From assembly GCA_029940345.1 (NCBI GenBank), contig JAOZRC010000001.1:31307-51897 (forward strand): 20,591 nucleotides of DNA, read 5' to 3'. This document shows positions 12,001-16,290 of this stretch, one piece after another (positions within the stretch are counted from its first letter, which is position 1; the number at the start of each line of letters is the position of its first letter). The stretch is from Desulfobacterales bacterium (GTDB lineage: Bacteria; Desulfobacterota; Desulfobacteria; Desulfobacterales; JAUCGF01). Below the pieces are notes generated by a model that saw only the letters and a list, made by a program, of their open reading frames with translations, made no database searches and was not told where the DNA came from. Both the position numbers and the translations under genes were made by a program.

Positions 12001-15000
12001 GCAAAAGCAAAGCAAGCCGAAAAAACGGATGAATCGCAAAACGAAGTTCAACCGGCCCAGGCATCAGATCAAAAGCCGGATGAGCCGGATAGAGATGTGC
12101 TCACCGCCTTTGATTTGATGATGACCACATTGGCGTTTGATTCCCTGTCTGATGAAACACCTGCGGGGACCTTGCGTTTTGTTGCCGAAAAACGTCTAGC
12201 CAGCCAGATTCGCTTTTTGAAAAATAAAATGATCGACAAGGATGGCGGTGTTTATGCAGGCTATAACCTCACCCAGGAAGCGCCGGTGACCGATGCTAAA
12301 GATCTGATGTCACAGGCTGCGGCAATACGAATGCTGCTTGTTGGTAAAGAGATTTCCATGTTAAGGTCGTTGATCGAAGAGAAAAACTACGCTACGGTGC
12401 TGAAAATCGATCAATTCATGGAAGATAAGCTTTGGGATGACAAATACGGCATTTACCGCGATAACACCCATTGGCGCATTCAATCCGTGTATACGCCGCT
12501 GAATGTAGGGGCGGTGATCGGAGCGCTGCGTGAACTGAGCTTGCGTTTGCCGGAAGATAAGCGTTTGCAGGTATGGAATCGTATGTCCCTGTTTTTGACA
12601 CAGGTCGTGGGCAAAGCGGAACTGCAATTGGAAGAGGATCGGGATTTGGCCGATGACGAATCCGCGGCGCTTTACCTGGAAGAAGATGTATATAGTGCGG
12701 GGCGTCGCCCCATACCGACGACGCGTCGGCGTGCGTCTGATGATCGCACGTTGGTGAAATCCAAAGGCAACCTGGCACCCGTGATCATTCGTAAGGTGTC
12801 ATTGAGCCTGATTCCCCAGGATGTCGTCAAATTGAGGAAACTCGTCGAATCAAGTGTGACCCGTGCGGATCAAGAGGCGCTTGAAAACGCCGATTTCCAC
12901 ACGCCCACCCTTTTCCCGGCGCTTATCAAGCAAAAACAGTTTGATACCGGACCGGGAATGTTGGCTTCCAACGAGCTTGAGAATGCCTCGCGTTACCTGC
13001 TCAAAAATGCGGTGATTACAGATAATGCGTATCTGTTCGATCCGTCTCGCGTAAAGCACTTTGCCACGGTGTTGGATGAAATCGCTTATGCCAACCTGTT
13101 GCGTCTGAGTTATCACTTTGAACAGGGGGTGCCGTTAAAATTTTCCGCACCGACAGCGGCAATGGCGCATACTCAAGGCGTCAACCGCGAACGTGCTTTG
13201 GCCGATTGGATGAAGCAGGCGGCGGCTGAATCCGGATTGCTAAATATTCCGGATATTGCCGAGCCGATTTTTATAGAATATAAAAACGGTGAACCCGCTC
13301 ATCGCCAAAGCCTTGAAAGAGGCTGGAATGCGCGTGATGTTGACCATATCGTGAGTGCGTCCGGCTTGGCTCAGACAATGAACAGCCAAATCCGTTTCAT
13401 TAAAGATCACGGTTCGGACAAAACAAATATCCAGGGAGCGGCCTTGCGGCGTTATTTGGCGCGTGTGATGGGACTTCAGATCGCCTCGCGGATTAAATTT
13501 ATGGAAAGCGCTTTCGAGGCGGCCCGGAAACAGGGTCTTGCCTATCTGCCCGCGCTGTCAGAACTGGTTGTTGACAGTGATGGGATGCCGCTGGATATAA
13601 AGTTTGAGAATCCGCAAAGCACCCTGTTCAGCCAGGTATCACTCCTGCAGGCGTTTGGTAATCTCATCGCCTTAGATAAGGATTCCGCCAGTCTGATTCC
13701 TGGCTACGAGGCTGTCAGCCAAAGCGCCCGACGCCTTTTAGATACGGTCTGGAAGCATGTTCAAAAAACGTATGCCGACTCTGAAACACAAGCGCTGAAT
13801 GCCCAGGATTTGACCGCCCTTGATGCCGGTCTTGTTTTGGTTATGCTGGGTGAGATGTATCATGAATTACCGGATGACGTTGCGTTTAAAACCACGTTAA
13901 AAGAGCTGTTGCAACGCCACGCCGAGTTTGTGATGGATGAAATGATCCAGTCGGATGGTAACGTCAATCTCACCTATCCGGTTTCCGAAGAAGAGACGAT
14001 AGTTGAAGATCAATTGGCCTCTTTTTCCGCTGTCCTGCTGGGGCTGATTCGTGTTTCAGACTTTACCGACCAGGCAGCGGTAATGGAAAAGATAATGAAA
14101 CTGTATGATCATCTCGAAGAGAACCTGTGGGATACGCGTTTAGGCGTTTATCTGAGTCGTCAGGAACACAGTTATGTAGGCCGTGTCAAAGCTACACGCA
14201 TTGAATACACCGATCTTGATTTGGGGATCACGGTCAGCGCATTGGCCGAATTGCTTCCCTTGTTAGCAGATCCTTCCGACCGACATCAGACGGCCAAACG
14301 GCTAACGGACTTTGGCAACCGTCTGTTGGTGCGTCAGAATCTGACAGATGATTACCAAACGATGCATAAAAAATCGGATAATAATTTGAATGCGGATAGC
14401 AAACCGGCGGAAAACAAGCCTGCTTATCCGTCAAAAAGAAGTTGGAATGTCAAATCCTATGATCCGGAAATTGTCCAGGGCGTGGAGATTTTATTAACTG
14501 ATCAGGATAAGTCGGAGGGTGGTTATCTTTACACCTATATTATTACGGTGAAAAATATTTGCCCCGATCAGATAACGTTGGGGGGGCCGCTTTATGATTT
14601 GCTTGTGCGCGACCAATTACCCGAAGATATGACGTATATCCCCGGAAGTTCCACCTTAAATGGCCAGGGTGGGTTTGAACCAGCGTTTAGCGGACAAAAC
14701 CTGGTCTGGAAAATTGCCCAATTAGATAGTGGTGAGCAGGCCGTCATCACCTTCAAGACGCTTTTTGACAAACCGGATCGCAACGGCGAGTATATAAACA
14801 AAGTTGATGTAAACGGCTGGGGCGGTGGTGAAGCTGATAACAGACGCGGCCAATGCGAATACGCTGATGAGGATGATCTGAAAATCGAAGCGGGGTTTGG
14901 TAAGATCGAAGGGAGCGTCTTTATGGATCGAGATGAAAACGGCGTTTTAGACGCAACCGAAACACCGGTGGCCGAAATCCGCTTCAAATTAGACGGTGTC

Positions 15001-15444
15001 CAATTTGTAACGACTGACAAAGGCGGTGAGTTTGTTTTTGACGATTTGGAGCCAGGCTTTTACCGAATCAATGCAGACTGGAGTTCGGTGAAACCGGAAT
15101 TGCTGGCAACCACCGATTTCATCACCTCCGTACAGGTTAAAAAAGGAGTGGCCACGCGCCTGAAATTCGGCTTCAACCAATACAAGCAAGTCTTCACCCA
15201 AGTATATGATGATCGTAATAACAATGGCAAACCCGATCCAGGTGAACCGGGCGTGCATGCGGTGCGCGTTCATATCCGGGACACCGATTACCACGCCTGG
15301 TCGGCTGAAGATGGCCATATCCGTATTGACCGGGTACCGGTGGGCGTGCGTGAAGACCTCGTGATTTCAGATCAGCAGCCCTATCAGATCAAAGCAAAGG
15401 ATATGAATTTACAATTGGGTCCCTGGAAATCTGAACAGGAATAA
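1..15444 (+). CDS. Giant modular surface/secreted protein (SdrD-B, GEVED, DUF11 domains), 5' partial
   Basis: The frame is open from the first base, and GEVEDYVLMSLGD at residues 5-17 of the fragment is the junction of two modules, so the true start lies upstream. 5147 residues are visible. Numbering the first lysine as 1: nine SdrD-B plus GEVED modules (14-2952), a tenth SdrD-type domain (2953-3106), four short SdrD-B repeats (3107-3531), a DUF11-like domain (3543-3668), a duplicated helical region (3694-4786), a second DUF11-like domain (4819-4966), and two Cna-B/SdrD-like domains (4967-5147). Families of this type are exported, Asp/Gly/Asn-rich beta-sandwich stalks that often bind calcium, so an extracellular adhesin or matrix role is inferred. 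Only four cysteines are visible. The C terminus is hydrophilic, with no LPXTG motif or membrane segment. The signal peptide, if any, is outside the window. Internal ATG/GTG codons are not real starts. Confidence 0.93.
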   Translation, partial: KASDGEVEDYVLMSLGDRVWYDNGIGGGTPDNGRMDGGELGIAGVTVELYDAANPPGAGTAIGTATTNDDGYYRFTGLEEGNYIVHIPGSQFTVGNALAYSLSSTGSGTPNANLEETGDEHGIDAADPSAAGISSAVITLTLDGEPPNDGTDIDTDTNSNLTMDFGFVAYDFGDLPDTGAGNYETMLTNDGARHVLDNVTFLGTTVDSEFDGQQGINADGDDTNPAAGPDDEDGVTFLTPILPNKPYTIRVNASVAGYLNAWIDFNGNGVFDAGEHIYSSAVSAGDNDLSFPAQAFTASDVTTLYSRFRFTATSGQGGENPTGVAQVGEVEDYALMSLGDRIWRDNGGTTGVGNNGIQDGDEAGISGVIVELLDGSGNVITDQAGNPLTVTTDTNGDYLFTGLQPGDYQVRVAAGNFQSGGVLEGLFSSWSTGDAQTSNNQDVDENGINDANPAVNGIRSGTTTLTLGGESTSDGDTDANSDRTIDFGFIENDYGDLPDGPYSTLLATDGARHALDGRTYLGAGVDAETDGQPDVGAGSAVAATGDDGDGNDDEDGVQFVTPLMAGRPYQIQVNAGPNVGVLNAWIDWNGNGTLEVGERIAADQAIAGNGSVTLTGTAPSTVPTSIYTRFRFTAATGQGGANPTGPAETGEVEDYVLMSLGDRIWRDNGDGGGTGNNGIQDVGETGIPNVLVELLDSAGNPVTDQAGNAITTTTGSNGDYFFTGLPEGQYRVRIAATNFLGGGELEGMLSSSGNGNAETPNDQDIDENGIDNANPSANGILSGVTTLTPGTESITDGDTDANSDRTIDFGFVEYDWGDLPDTAIGLGTGNYETLLNDNGARHALDGKTFLGAGVDVDYNGVSNIGALGDDTLDGNDDEDGVVFNTPLMPNQPYQITVTGTPGSILNAWIDFDNDGILETQVANNAILSAGGVHTINLIAPATVGASVYSRFRVTAATGQGGDSVNSPAQTGEVEDYVLMSLGDLVWSDNGAGGGTPDNGLLDGGETGVDGVTVELYRSGQTPGTDTPIATTATVNGRYLFTGLGQGDYVVHLPFENFDNTTDPLYRHYSTTGVNADDTINEVNAGNVNSDNGTDQTNPATTGITAPAVTLTIDGEPIDDQPAGAPADNNPNSNLTVDFGFLRYDYGDAPDSYGTTNTANGASHPLDGTTFLGNGVDAEMNGFPSVNADGDDTEQTPDDEDGVRFTTPILPGQPFDLSVTTSAPGFLNIWIDFNGNSVFDAGEQVAANTAIGAGANQTVTLNAPASPTPFDEQLYARVRFTRDTWMGATPDGVAPSPGEVEDYVLMSLGDIVWVDNGAGTGTADDGIMNGSEFGVNGVMVELYRDVNSDNQPHPGGADGAAIATTTTANIGGTDGRYLFTGLEPGDYFVRIPATEFQTGGDLFQYFSTTDQTAGGHDPDDDLNENASDFSENGVDSADPSTDGINSVPVTLAYNSEPTNDGDASAYSNLTLDFGFLRYDYGDLPDTGAGTGPGNYHTQLSDNGARHIIDLNSAGAGAYLGAGVDAETDGQPDLNAGSVALSSGDDGDGNDDEDGVRFMTPVMPGQPFNVEITVSMNGFLNAWIDFDGDGDLEAGERISAAADFPVTTGTHTYTFTAPASTVPFADTLYSRFRFTRDTGEATAPIGVARNGEVEDYVLMSLGDLIWNDNGAGGGMSDNGQLDGGESGIPNVEVELRDGSGNPILVNGSPVRTTTDASGRYLFTGLVPGDYVVHVLSTNFDGVGDPLYGQFSSTGGPDPNNDADEDTDENGVDDAAPQTNGISSLPITLTAGGEPQGNGYSNRTLDFGFVSYDMGDLPDTGVGTGSGNYQTRLNDNGARHVIDGQTYLGAGVDTEIDGLPNIPATGDDTNPSGQPDDEDGIVFLEPIMPGQPFDVQITASTDGFLNAWFDFDGDGVLGAGEQVAGDRAITSGTATYTLTAPASATPFTETLYSRFRFTRNSGEVSAPIGTASNGEVEDYVLLSLGNLVWHDNGAGAGAIANDGVKQAGESGVPDVTVELYLESQTPGVDTPIATTTTDANGNYLFSGLTPDDYRVYIPSGEFGAAGDLYQYFSTADQSGFDNPNNNRDDDQDENGIGDETDTPAADGVASGIISLDYNDEPQGNGYANLTVDFGFLQYDFGDVPDTYGTTLSANGARHGIVPDLYLGANIDAETDGQPDNEADADDNNPAAGPNDEDGVVFTTPILPNEVFRIEVTASLAGYLNGWIDYNGNGVFEPGERMWSDQPLTAGVNTLSLTSGNFDPTAASSIYARFRFTEGPNQATSPTGAANNGEVEDYALVSLGDLVWLDNGAGGGVGNDGIRQPGEQGLDGVRVELYLAADNPLTTPALASFTSANGGRYMFTGLTPNREYKVHIPPSQFVSTGPLYEYFSTNGNGVANDNINEDDPGDPAVGDENGIDPTNPIDAETVGITSGSVQLRLGDEPPFGGTYDGDIDPNSNLTVDFGFLQYDFGDAPDSYGTTLSATGARHLLDGETYLGARADSEWDGPPTDTALGDDAADTPDDEDGIVFLTPIMPGEPFDVRVTASTASFLNAWMDWNGNGAFDAGEQLWTNQAVGATPTTLTLTAPAAPDPFPTTLYSRFRLTRDSWATPSPTGEAPSPGEVEDYALGSIGSRLWRDNGVGTTNGIGNNNARQDGTEPGLPGATVELYLSTQTPGVDAPIATTTTDANGDYRFTGLDEGNYVVHIPPANFITGGALENLYSSSDPPGGTSDPNTDHDDHDVDENGIDDDYPYDNGLSSLPIELQLGTEPTGENNGTDTDANSDLTLDFGFIRMDFGDLPDQYPTAMANSAARHIVDDVTFLGSSVDAESDGKPDVNALEDDNTLTPDDEDGVTFLTPIMPGQPYTIEVVASVDGFLNAWIDFNGDGVLGAGEQISSDEPLTAGTNTLTLTAPVSSVPFASTLYSRFRLSANAGEVTAPDGLAPNGEVEDYALMSLGNLVWEDDGSGGGTPDDGRLNGSEAGIPDVNVELYLAGQTPGTDTPIATTVTDADGRYLFTGLNPGDYFVHIPASEFGSGEPLEELVSSLNNGDPNSGSDENTDENGVDNINRTTEGISSGTVTLAFGTEPTNEDGNPNSDLTIDLGFVQLASLGDYVWLDMNYDGVQDAGEDGIAGVVINLYDNNGTLVASTTTDSDGGYLFEDLRPGDYIVEIDFSTLPPGVVQTYDADGGLDNKSALTLAPGEHNPNQDFGYVYDGAIGDTVWLDLDGDGVQDAGEAGIAGVTINLYDGNGNLISTAVTDADGKYLFDHLPPGDYTVKVDISTLPPELAQTYDADGGLDSQSSLTLAPGEQNLDQDFGYNNEGAIGDTVWLDLDGDGVQDAGEAGIPGVTINLYDGNGNLIGTAVTDSDGKYLFDHLPPGNYTVKVDISTLPPELAQTYDADGGLDHQSSLTLASGEINLDQDFGYQPPAGSIGDTIWLDTNGNGVQDAGEPGIPGVTVYLYDGTGSLIATTVTDTNGHYLFTDLPAGDYTVKVDISTLPPELAQTYDADGGLDSQSSLTLGAGEANLDQDFGYMGDNLVQVEASDLAINKSVSPREISPGEAVIYTVTLINSSSTDITDAQVEDKLPDGFTYLSGSSVFNGSAVGDPSGTQDLTWRIDLQAGRTSTLQYKATADAGLSEGVYDNVVVLSVRNYTGEEITTIPVSAQVAVLTGRADCCLTIEKEHVRQPKPPAIIPVDQDIYFITDMSMFATYEFEQLSRKLDSLLRSDLMLTEAEERLKAEYLRITRKTGRYAHFNLGNLTMQSGLGLDMRHAPDIQAEAAQNKISPEEVVPVRLNLLAKRAGLKTAPQIQPLVLEYYGGAPYYAEDADKGNWRWADDDIDKALTPSAWGLTLLRQSMALPELMASNDPYQRFIGAVSLWQMTQKVKLIHDQLVVTGAAPDEIKYLPHRFKLEKREESGESATPVFTVQDASSHLFDQTAMLWGLTRMRNALTQAGVKSGTELDALIAIVWRTLETLHYNKDLQTYYPVYKPALQDDAKAADAKAKQAEKTDESQNEVQPAQASDQKPDEPDRDVLTAFDLMMTTLAFDSLSDETPAGTLRFVAEKRLASQIRFLKNKMIDKDGGVYAGYNLTQEAPVTDAKDLMSQAAAIRMLLVGKEISMLRSLIEEKNYATVLKIDQFMEDKLWDDKYGIYRDNTHWRIQSVYTPLNVGAVIGALRELSLRLPEDKRLQVWNRMSLFLTQVVGKAELQLEEDRDLADDESAALYLEEDVYSAGRRPIPTTRRRASDDRTLVKSKGNLAPVIIRKVSLSLIPQDVVKLRKLVESSVTRADQEALENADFHTPTLFPALIKQKQFDTGPGMLASNELENASRYLLKNAVITDNAYLFDPSRVKHFATVLDEIAYANLLRLSYHFEQGVPLKFSAPTAAMAHTQGVNRERALADWMKQAAAESGLLNIPDIAEPIFIEYKNGEPAHRQSLERGWNARDVDHIVSASGLAQTMNSQIRFIKDHGSDKTNIQGAALRRYLARVMGLQIASRIKFMESAFEAARKQGLAYLPALSELVVDSDGMPLDIKFENPQSTLFSQVSLLQAFGNLIALDKDSASLIPGYEAVSQSARRLLDTVWKHVQKTYADSETQALNAQDLTALDAGLVLVMLGEMYHELPDDVAFKTTLKELLQRHAEFVMDEMIQSDGNVNLTYPVSEEETIVEDQLASFSAVLLGLIRVSDFTDQAAVMEKIMKLYDHLEENLWDTRLGVYLSRQEHSYVGRVKATRIEYTDLDLGITVSALAELLPLLADPSDRHQTAKRLTDFGNRLLVRQNLTDDYQTMHKKSDNNLNADSKPAENKPAYPSKRSWNVKSYDPEIVQGVEILLTDQDKSEGGYLYTYIITVKNICPDQITLGGPLYDLLVRDQLPEDMTYIPGSSTLNGQGGFEPAFSGQNLVWKIAQLDSGEQAVITFKTLFDKPDRNGEYINKVDVNGWGGGEADNRRGQCEYADEDDLKIEAGFGKIEGSVFMDRDENGVLDATETPVAEIRFKLDGVQFVTTDKGGEFVFDDLEPGFYRINADWSSVKPELLATTDFITSVQVKKGVATRLKFGFNQYKQVFTQVYDDRNNNGKPDPGEPGVHAVRVHIRDTDYHAWSAEDGHIRIDRVPVGVREDLVISDQQPYQIKAKDMNLQLGPWKSEQE
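40..9318 (+). repeat. Tandem array of nine SdrD-B/GEVED modules plus a tenth SdrD-type domain
   Basis: Each module starts at an SLGDxxW-type motif (S at bases 40, 1009, 1975, 2938, 3916, 4972, 5938, 6892, 7882, 8857) and ends in GEVEDY. Lengths are 323, 322, 321, 326, 352, 322, 318, 330 and 325 residues, then a 154-residue half-module without a GEVED part. The first half has the SdrD-B pattern: DNG, GxxGVxVELY, TTTxxxGxYxFTGLxxGDYxVHIP, and a closing LTxDFGF. The second half is the GEVED domain: YDxGDLPDT, GARH, LGxxVDxExDG, DDEDGVxFxTP, LNAWIDFNGNG, DAGE, then LYxRFRFT and GEVEDY. Modules 2 and 3 share a distinctive insertion-type string (VTDQAGN) and are likely sister copies. Confidence 0.92.
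9319..10593 (+). repeat. Four short SdrD-B-like repeats with Ca2+-type acidic loops
   Basis: Units begin at bases 9319, 9640, 9961 and 10285, each about 107 residues. Every unit carries a loop of the form DxDxDGVQDAGE or close variants (DMNYDGVQDAGE, DLDGDGVQDAGE twice, DTNGNGVQDAGE), followed by a Cna-B-type core and the shared tail QTYDADGGLD, LxLxxGExNxxQDFGY. Acidic loops of this type commonly bind calcium in SdrD-B domains, so calcium-stiffened stalk segments are inferred. Units two and three are nearly identical in nucleotide sequence over long runs, indicating a recent duplication or gene conversion. This block lacks the GEVED partner of the upstream array. Confidence 0.88.
10627..11004 (+). 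other. DUF11-like domain 1 within the giant protein
   Basis: Residues 3543-3668 read DLAINKSVSPREISPGE, then YTVTLINSSSTDITDAQVEDKLPDGFTYLSGSS, and later LTWRIDLQAGRTSTLQYKA. This matches the conserved repeat domain (DUF11/TIGR01451 type), a beta-sandwich usually found in exported proteins. It sits between the last SdrD-B repeat and the helical region. A second copy with the same internal pattern (LPxxxTYxxGSSxxNG) follows the helical region, so the helical part is bracketed by two DUF11-like domains. Confidence 0.75.
11080..14390 (+). repeat. Tandem duplication of a ~550-residue, mainly helical domain of unknown family
   Basis: Copy 1 spans roughly residues 3694-4232 and copy 2 roughly 4261-4786. 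Colinear matching blocks support the duplication: AGLKTAPQIQPLVLEY against SGLLNIPDIAEPIFIEY (glycines at 3801 and 4412); LTAFDLMMTTLAFDSL against LTALDAGLVLVMLGEM; and KLWDDKYGIYRDN against NLWDTRLGVYLSR (tryptophans at 4145 and 4710), followed by VGAVIGALREL against ITVSALAELLPLL. The offset falls from 611 to 565 residues because copy 1 contains a 39-residue charged, Ala/Lys/Asp/Gln-rich insertion at 3994-4032. The helix-rich pattern with periodic aromatic-turn motifs recalls alpha/alpha-toroid enzymes, but I cannot assign a family or a catalytic site. Confidence 0.72.
14455..15441 (+). other. C-terminal DUF11-like domain 2 and two Cna-B/SdrD-like domains
   Basis: Residues 4819-4966 resemble DUF11 domain 1 (LPEDMTYIPGSSTLNG, LVWKIAQLDSGEQAVITFK). 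Residues 4967-5058 form a Cna-B/SdrD-like unit (EGSVFMDRDENGVLDATE, then GEFVFDDLEPGFYRI, ending LKFGF). Residues 5059-5147 are a shorter, more divergent unit with the loop DDRNNNGKPDPGEPG. The protein ends LGPWKSEQE with no sorting motif, hydrophobic segment or positively charged tail, so the mode of attachment to the cell is not visible here. Confidence 0.7.
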
Positions 15445-15459
15445 AAAAAAGTTCGCTAA

Positions 15460-15489
15460 GGAATGGGGAAGTTATTTTGTCCCCGTTCC
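15460..15489 (+). terminator. Stem-loop after the giant gene (possible terminator or operator)
   Basis: GGAATGGGGA and TCCCCGTTCC form a 10-base-pair stem (one U-G wobble) around a 10-base loop, 15 bases past the stop codon of the giant gene. No T-run follows, so it is not a canonical intrinsic terminator. It lies 43 to 72 bases upstream of the first possible NUDIX regulator start and could instead be an operator or an RNA-stabilising hairpin. Confidence 0.35.
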
Positions 15490-15538
15490 TGACATTCGTG
15501 ATACGGGCGAAAACAATTCGGCTACAGGGGGGTTGACG

Positions 15539-16207
15539 TTGGAAACGGTTAAATACAAATACGCTGTTATCGCCACGGATACAATCATATTCACCCTGCG
15601 TGAACAGGAATTAAAGGTGCTTCTGATTAAAATGAAGAAAGCGCCTTTTCAAAACTGTTGGGCGGTGCCGGGCGGATTGGTGCATGGCGATGAATCGCTT
15701 GGCGATGCGGCGAAACGCAATCTTTATGAAACCACTGGTGTCAAAGATGTCTACCTGGAGCAGTTATATACATTCGGCCGGGTGGACCGCGACCCGTTCG
15801 GACGCGTGGTTTCAGTCTCCTATTTTGCTTTAATTCCCAGTGCGGATATCGAACTGAAAACAACTGACGCTTATGAATCCGTCAGATGGTTCGGCGTCAG
15901 TCGTTTGCCTGTATTAGCGTATGACCACACTGAAATGATTTCCTATGCGCTAGAACGTCTGAAGGCTAAACTCGAATACACCAATATCGCTTTTAGCCTT
16001 CTGGCCGATGAATTTACATTAGGCGAATTACAGCAATGTTATGAAATTATCCTGGGTCGTAAACTCGACAAACGTAATTTTCGTAAAAAGTTCTTGTCAT
16101 TGAATCTGGTCACCCCGACCGGTCGCCGTCGCACTGGCCAAGCCCACCGCCCGGCGATGCTCTATCATTTTTCTAATCGTAATTACCAAGTGATTCAAAT
16201 TTTATGA
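15539..16207 (+). CDS. NUDIX-domain winged-helix transcriptional regulator, NrtR-like
   Basis: The product is 222 residues from this start. The N-terminal NUDIX fold carries WAVPGGLV and the box region at residues 46-68; the C-terminal part (about 143-222) is a winged-helix domain with LxDEFTLGELQQCYE and TGRRRTGQAHRPAMLYHF, typical of NrtR-type regulators. Known members sense ADP-ribose or related metabolites and control NAD synthesis or sugar-catabolism genes; the target here is not evident. The NUDIX box GX5EX7REUXEEXGU keeps E52, R60 and E64, but the next consensus glutamates are N61 and T65, so hydrolase activity is probably lost. Start choice: the AGGGGG at 15526-15531 sits 7 bases before this TTG. 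An upstream in-frame TTG at 15533 would leave only 1 base, although it adds just two residues. Confidence 0.88.
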   Translation: METVKYKYAVIATDTIIFTLREQELKVLLIKMKKAPFQNCWAVPGGLVHGDESLGDAAKRNLYETTGVKDVYLEQLYTFGRVDRDPFGRVVSVSYFALIPSADIELKTTDAYESVRWFGVSRLPVLAYDHTEMISYALERLKAKLEYTNIAFSLLADEFTLGELQQCYEIILGRKLDKRNFRKKFLSLNLVTPTGRRRTGQAHRPAMLYHFSNRNYQVIQIL

Positions 16208-16209
16208 TA

Positions 16210-16274
16210 GGAGTGCAAGCTTCAGCTTGCGGATCCGGATGATGAAAGGTGACGCAAGCTGAAGCTTGCACTCC
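16210..16274 (+). repeat. REP/BIME-type element 1: perfect 22-bp inverted repeat
   Basis: Perfect 22-base arms (16210-16231 and 16253-16274) surround a 21-base centre. Each arm is itself a small hairpin, GCAAGC-TTCA-GCTTGC at 16215-16230 and the mirror form at 16254-16269, preceded on its own strand by GGAGT. A GGAG or GTAG tetranucleotide before a hairpin is the known signature of REP sequences processed by RAYT transposases. The element starts two bases after the NUDIX regulator stop and ends seven bases before the Uma2 ribosome-binding site, so it may also affect transcript ends or stability. Confidence 0.85.
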
Positions 16275-16290
16275 CTTTGAGGAGGTAATG

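Noticed and set aside
16249..16290. Earlier ATG for the Uma2 gene at 16249
   Set aside because: It lies inside the REP palindrome, has no suitable ribosome-binding site and adds residues unlike the family; the ATG at 16291 has a near-consensus site.
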